Assembly: GCF_035582795.1 (NCBI RefSeq)
Contig: NC_134366.1
Span: 9,764,161-9,828,160 of the forward strand
DNA from: Mycteria americana
Taxonomy: Eukaryota; Chordata; Aves; Ciconiiformes; Ciconiidae
DNA: 64,000 nucleotides
Direction: 5' to 3'
In this document: positions 60,843-64,000 of the stretch, in pieces
Layout: every line of letters begins with the position of its first letter
Numbering within the stretch: position 1 is the first letter of the stretch
Notes under the pieces: generated by a model
The model's input: the letters and a program-made list of their open reading frames with translations, nothing else
Database searches by the model: none
Told to the model about the DNA's origin: nothing
Position numbers and translations under genes: made by a program

Positions 60843-60873
60843 AATGAAATGACTGCGCAACAGTCATTTCATT
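60843..60873. repeat. Perfect inverted repeat, 13-bp arms, 5-base loop
   Basis: AATGAAATGACTG (60843-60855) and CAGTCATTTCATT (60861-60873) are exact reverse complements around the loop CGCAA. In RBM33 pre-mRNA this would form a 13-bp stem-loop ending 205 bases upstream of exon 3. Confidence 0.93.
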
Positions 60874-61078
60874 AAGTCTTACTTAATATGTATAGTCTAT
60901 TGTTTCATTTAAAATATGTATCTCCTTTTTCAACTTGCTGAATGCTTTGCTAAACGGAAAGCTTTGTGCAGACTCAGCAACAATCCTCCTCACGTTAGTT
61001 TTTTAAGGTGTATACCCTATATGGTGTTTGTTTCTGTCTTCTGAGGTTGAACGTCTTAAATTTGTTAATGTTTTCCAG

Positions 61079-61127
61079 TGAACTTGATGATGACTTGCTT
61101 GGAGAGGATTTGCTAACTGGCAAAAAG
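61079..61127 (+). CDS. RBM33: RBM33 coding exon 3
   Basis: A very short 49-base exon between TTTTCCAG and GTAAGA, both close to consensus. Completing the serine codon from exon 2 it encodes SELDDDLLGEDLLTGKK, the acidic Asp/Leu-rich block of the RBM33 N-terminus. It enters in phase 2 and ends in phase 0. Its small size and the nearby hairpin make it a candidate for regulated inclusion, but I have no direct evidence for that. Confidence 0.95.
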
Positions 61128-63163
61128 GTAAGAGATGTGCATTGAATTGTTACAGATACTAGCATGTGAATGTTGTTCAACTTACCCACTTTGGTTGTTT
61201 GGTATGGCCTTTTATATATTTTACAGTCACCTCCCCAAAGCCTGACAGCCACAGGTACCTGAGATCTGCCCTGTTGCCAGAGTGCTCTGCACCCAGAGCT
61301 CTGTTTCCTTTTGTGAAATACCTCCAAGTGTGGCTTTTTAAAATAAAACTTCTAGAAGAAAATTTTTTTTCTGAGATAGTATTTCTTCTCATAACACAGG
61401 GTTCAAAAAGGAGGTGGTTCTCAAAATCAGTTTCTCTGTAGCTCATATTGACTTAACATTTAAAAAAAAAACCAAAAAACCAAAAATACCCAATTATGCC
61501 TTCTGAGTGCTGATTAGCATTCTGGAGAATTCACTTCAACTGCCAGTTTCCTGGCTATTAAAAGTTACCCATCAAAATACCATCAGTATTTACCAGAGAG
61601 TAAATAAAAAAGCAATCAGTGGCGTCTATTAAAGATCCACTCACTGCACACAATCCACTACTACTTTGTCTAATGAATAGGCAGAGGATTTCCCCTTCTA
61701 CAGTGAAGGAAGAATATGGGAGCAGCTAGCATTGGAGAATATAAATTAGTTCCCCCATGTCTGCTATGGACTCCTCACTCTGATACCTATTTCAAAAATT
61801 GAACTCTATGAAAAGAACTAAATGTATGTTTGGATTTGCCAGATATCTGCAGGAGAAGACAGGGCTTCTGTTTGGGAAATCAAAACTGGCTAGTGACCTC
61901 TTTCTCCACTTCATCTGCTAAATGAATTAATTTAGAAAATAGTTTTTAAACTTTTAGTTGGAGATGAATAGGTTTGTTAAACCCAGATCTGGTAAAATTG
62001 TTTTAATTGATGTTTTTTATAATTATACTCTAAATGTTGGAAGGTAGCTTCTTGAAATTACTCTGTAAGCAATCCCTATTAAAGATAGGAAGTTCCTTTG
62101 TCTCATGTACTGGTTGAAAAAATAAAATTCCAGGAGGATAGGGATTGCAGATGTATGTTACGCAGTTATCAAAAACATAAGCAGTTAACATTGCATACAT
62201 CTTTGTAGTTGAAATGTGAGTTGATGAAGCTACTTACTTATCTTAAAAAAAAAAAATAAAATTATCTGTATGAATACTAACCAATACTAGATTTCTCCAA
62301 TGTATTATGTGTTCTTGTGCTTTTTCTATTCTTGTTTTCAGTTTGCCATGTTACAGTGGCAGTATCTGTGGGTATGGACTCATATGGTGGAGTAATAATA
62401 GATTTTTCAGGAAGCTTCCCCTGTGCTATTCAGGCTAAACTTGCTTCTACGTAATCTCATCCCAGTACTTCTAGATAAATCTACCGTTGTACAACCTTTC
62501 TGCCCCTATTACTTTAGAGGATCGAAATAATGGTGCTGAGCAAAACTGCAGTTATCTCTTCCTAGTGGGTAATTATTTAAAAAAAAAAAAAAAAAAAAAA
62601 GAAACAACTGAAAGTATGATAGACCAATTGGGAAGAGTTCAGAAAGGCATGATATTTTCTTCTATTTTTTTTTCTTCACTTACAAACTAATTATGTTTTT
62701 TCCGTTTTCTTCACATCATCATATCCTTTCCTCCAGTCTCCTAAGTATCTCTGCTTTTTAGAAACTGCAGTAACTTAGTGGTTTTTCTTGATTTGCCTAA
62801 TGCATCAGAGTCACAAGGCAGTTAAATAAGAGCACTAAAGTTCACCTTTCTGCCTTGTATGTAAGTGGGTTGTTGTCTTTGGCTATATTTGGGAATGGAT
62901 CAGTGAAAAGTGTTGATAACTAGGCAAATTTGAGTTTTGTAAATTTCCATAAGACTGTCAAACGTTTATTTTCAGATTTGTCTTGTGTAGTGTATTTTTT
63001 TTTCTCATTGAGTTAGGTAATTTCATTGAAGACATGGTCTTAGTCTGGGATGCATTCTTCATAAAAAATACTTAGTGTTCAGAAGTTTCAATAGTTTCAG
63101 TACCTAGTTAGTTAAAAGTTTATATCCTTTTTTATGTTCATGATTGACTTTTTTGAAACCTAG
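61128..63163 (+). other. RBM33: RBM33 intron 3 (2,036 bp)
   Basis: Runs from GTAAGA to the acceptor TTTTTTGAAACCTAG. AT-rich, with an A22 run at 62579-62600. No recognised repeat family, exon or RNA gene was seen. Confidence 0.9.
62579..62600 (+). repeat. Poly(A) run of 22
   Basis: Uninterrupted A22 inside RBM33 intron 3 with no recognisable retroposed sequence directly upstream, so it is treated as a simple repeat rather than a SINE or pseudogene tail. Confidence 0.9.
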
Positions 63164-63240
63164 AATCAGTCAGACTTGTCAGATGAAGAGCTGAATGATG
63201 ATCTTCTGCAAAGTGACAATGAAGAGGAACAAGAATTTCG
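63164..63240 (+). CDS. RBM33: RBM33 coding exon 4
   Basis: The 77-base exon follows an ACCTAG acceptor and starts in phase 0. It encodes NQSDLSDEELNDDLLQSDNE, then EEQEF and two bases of the next codon (CG, hence arginine after splicing). The SDLSDEELNDDLLQSDNE block is nearly diagnostic for RBM33. The donor used here is TTTCG|GTATCT, the only GT close to where similarity ends. It is weaker than the other donors, so the exact 3' border is slightly less certain. Downstream exons, including the RRM, are outside the window. Confidence 0.92.
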
Positions 63241-64000
63241 GTATCTTTTTTCTAAGTCTTGTGTTTTGAATAACTCTAAGCTATTAATGACTACTACTAC
63301 TGATAACTGGTAACTACTGAACTGAGATTATTGGTATATACTTAAAATAGTTCTGCTTTTTACCTAGGCAGCTATTTAATCGTGTATATATAATGTGTTC
63401 AATAGCATTGTTAGCATTTCAGTAAAATGATTTTTTAATTTGAATCTAATAAATTTAACTCAAATCTATAAAAAAAAGCTTATAAAGAAGAAACTGTGTC
63501 ATCTCCTGTGCATTTAGAATTATTTATAAATACTTACAGAGCTCTTGTTGTGTGCCTTCTTGGTATCATTGTAGGCTTCCTTTTCTGCCATCTTTCGTTT
63601 AAAAAATATATCTTAACTCCGAAGACCTGAGGGGAGGGGAGCTTCATAGTTTGTAAGGCTTGATTTGCGGCTTAAATATTTGTATACAATTACACAGCAG
63701 AAAATTTATAGGGTTGAGCAGATACTTCCATGGGAGTTTTCTGAGGGTCCTGCCCTGTGAATACCCTGTGGTGATACAGCTCCACAACTGAATTACGGGC
63801 ATTACAAGTCAAAATGAGTGTCTTGACGTGTTTACTTTTCAAGCTGGACTGAAGTGGAAAGGAAGATGCTTGTGATGCAGAAGTGATGCAGTACCACAGC
63901 TGCTTTTAATGGCCTGTGTGTTTTGTGAGCTTTTCCTTTACTTGTTGCATGCTATGCAGGCATGTTGTCTGAAGGAGTATGAATATATATATATATGTAT
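63241..64000 (+). other. RBM33: RBM33 intron 4, 5' part (cut by window edge)
   Basis: AT-rich intronic sequence with no recognised repeat except a terminal (AT)n run at 63983-63996. No further RBM33 exon is recognisable before the window ends. Confidence 0.8.

Larger units (their letters stand above)
55890..61078 (+). other. RBM33: RBM33 intron 2 (5,189 bp)
   Basis: Runs from GTAGGT to the acceptor TTTTCCAG. AT-rich, with many T-runs on the sense strand. It contains a CR1 end (60590-60760) and, 205 bp before exon 3, a 13-bp-arm hairpin (60843-60873). No other gene or exon was recognised. Confidence 0.9.

Overview
The window is vertebrate nuclear DNA, almost certainly from a bird. It carries several CR1 LINE copies with the avian-type ATTCTATG 3' end and an endogenous-retrovirus solo LTR of a kind I associate with neoavian birds. 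Genes are sparse, with short exons and long introns. I see no bacterial or viral gene organisation, no CRISPR array and no tRNA or rRNA gene that I could recognise.

One protein-coding gene can be supported: the 5' part of RBM33 (RNA-binding motif protein 33) on the + strand. A CpG island at about 44,640-45,860 holds its TATA-less promoter. Coding exon 1 (45415-45442), exon 2 (55811-55889), exon 3 (61079-61127) and exon 4 (63164-63240) splice in frame at GT/AG sites into an acidic N-terminus of 77 complete codons. The rest of the gene, including the RRM, lies beyond position 64,000. In the amniote genomes I know, RBM33 sits between EN2/CNPY1 and SHH, so the gene-free left part probably belongs to that regulatory neighbourhood. 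That is inference from synteny only.

Layout. 1-44,640: about 44 kb with no recognised gene. It holds an old MITE-like inverted repeat (765-864), a 3.2-kb 5'-truncated CR1 on the minus strand with decayed endonuclease and reverse-transcriptase reading frames (3183-6338), MIR-like SINE relics (about 7113, 32510 and 42406), a probable L2-type LINE fossil (9467-9796), an old diverged CR1 (28125-28320), a younger CR1 (30060-30596), an ERVL-like solo LTR with a perfect 5-bp target duplication (34301-34892), small tandem repeats and a cluster of GATA motifs (38150-38233). 44,640-45,860: CpG-island promoter with NRF-1, E-box, ZNF143-like and YY1-type motifs and a four-codon upstream ORF. 45,860-64,000: RBM33 exons 1-4 and introns, with three more CR1 fragments, a dispersed 50-bp duplication, a 20-bp perfect palindrome and a 13-bp-arm hairpin 205 bp before exon 3.

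No clearly new biological system was found. The items most worth a second look are the promoter uORF/inverted TISU arrangement, the intronic hairpin before exon 3, the unexplained 50-bp duplicated element in intron 1, the GATA cluster and the layered set of ancient repeats.
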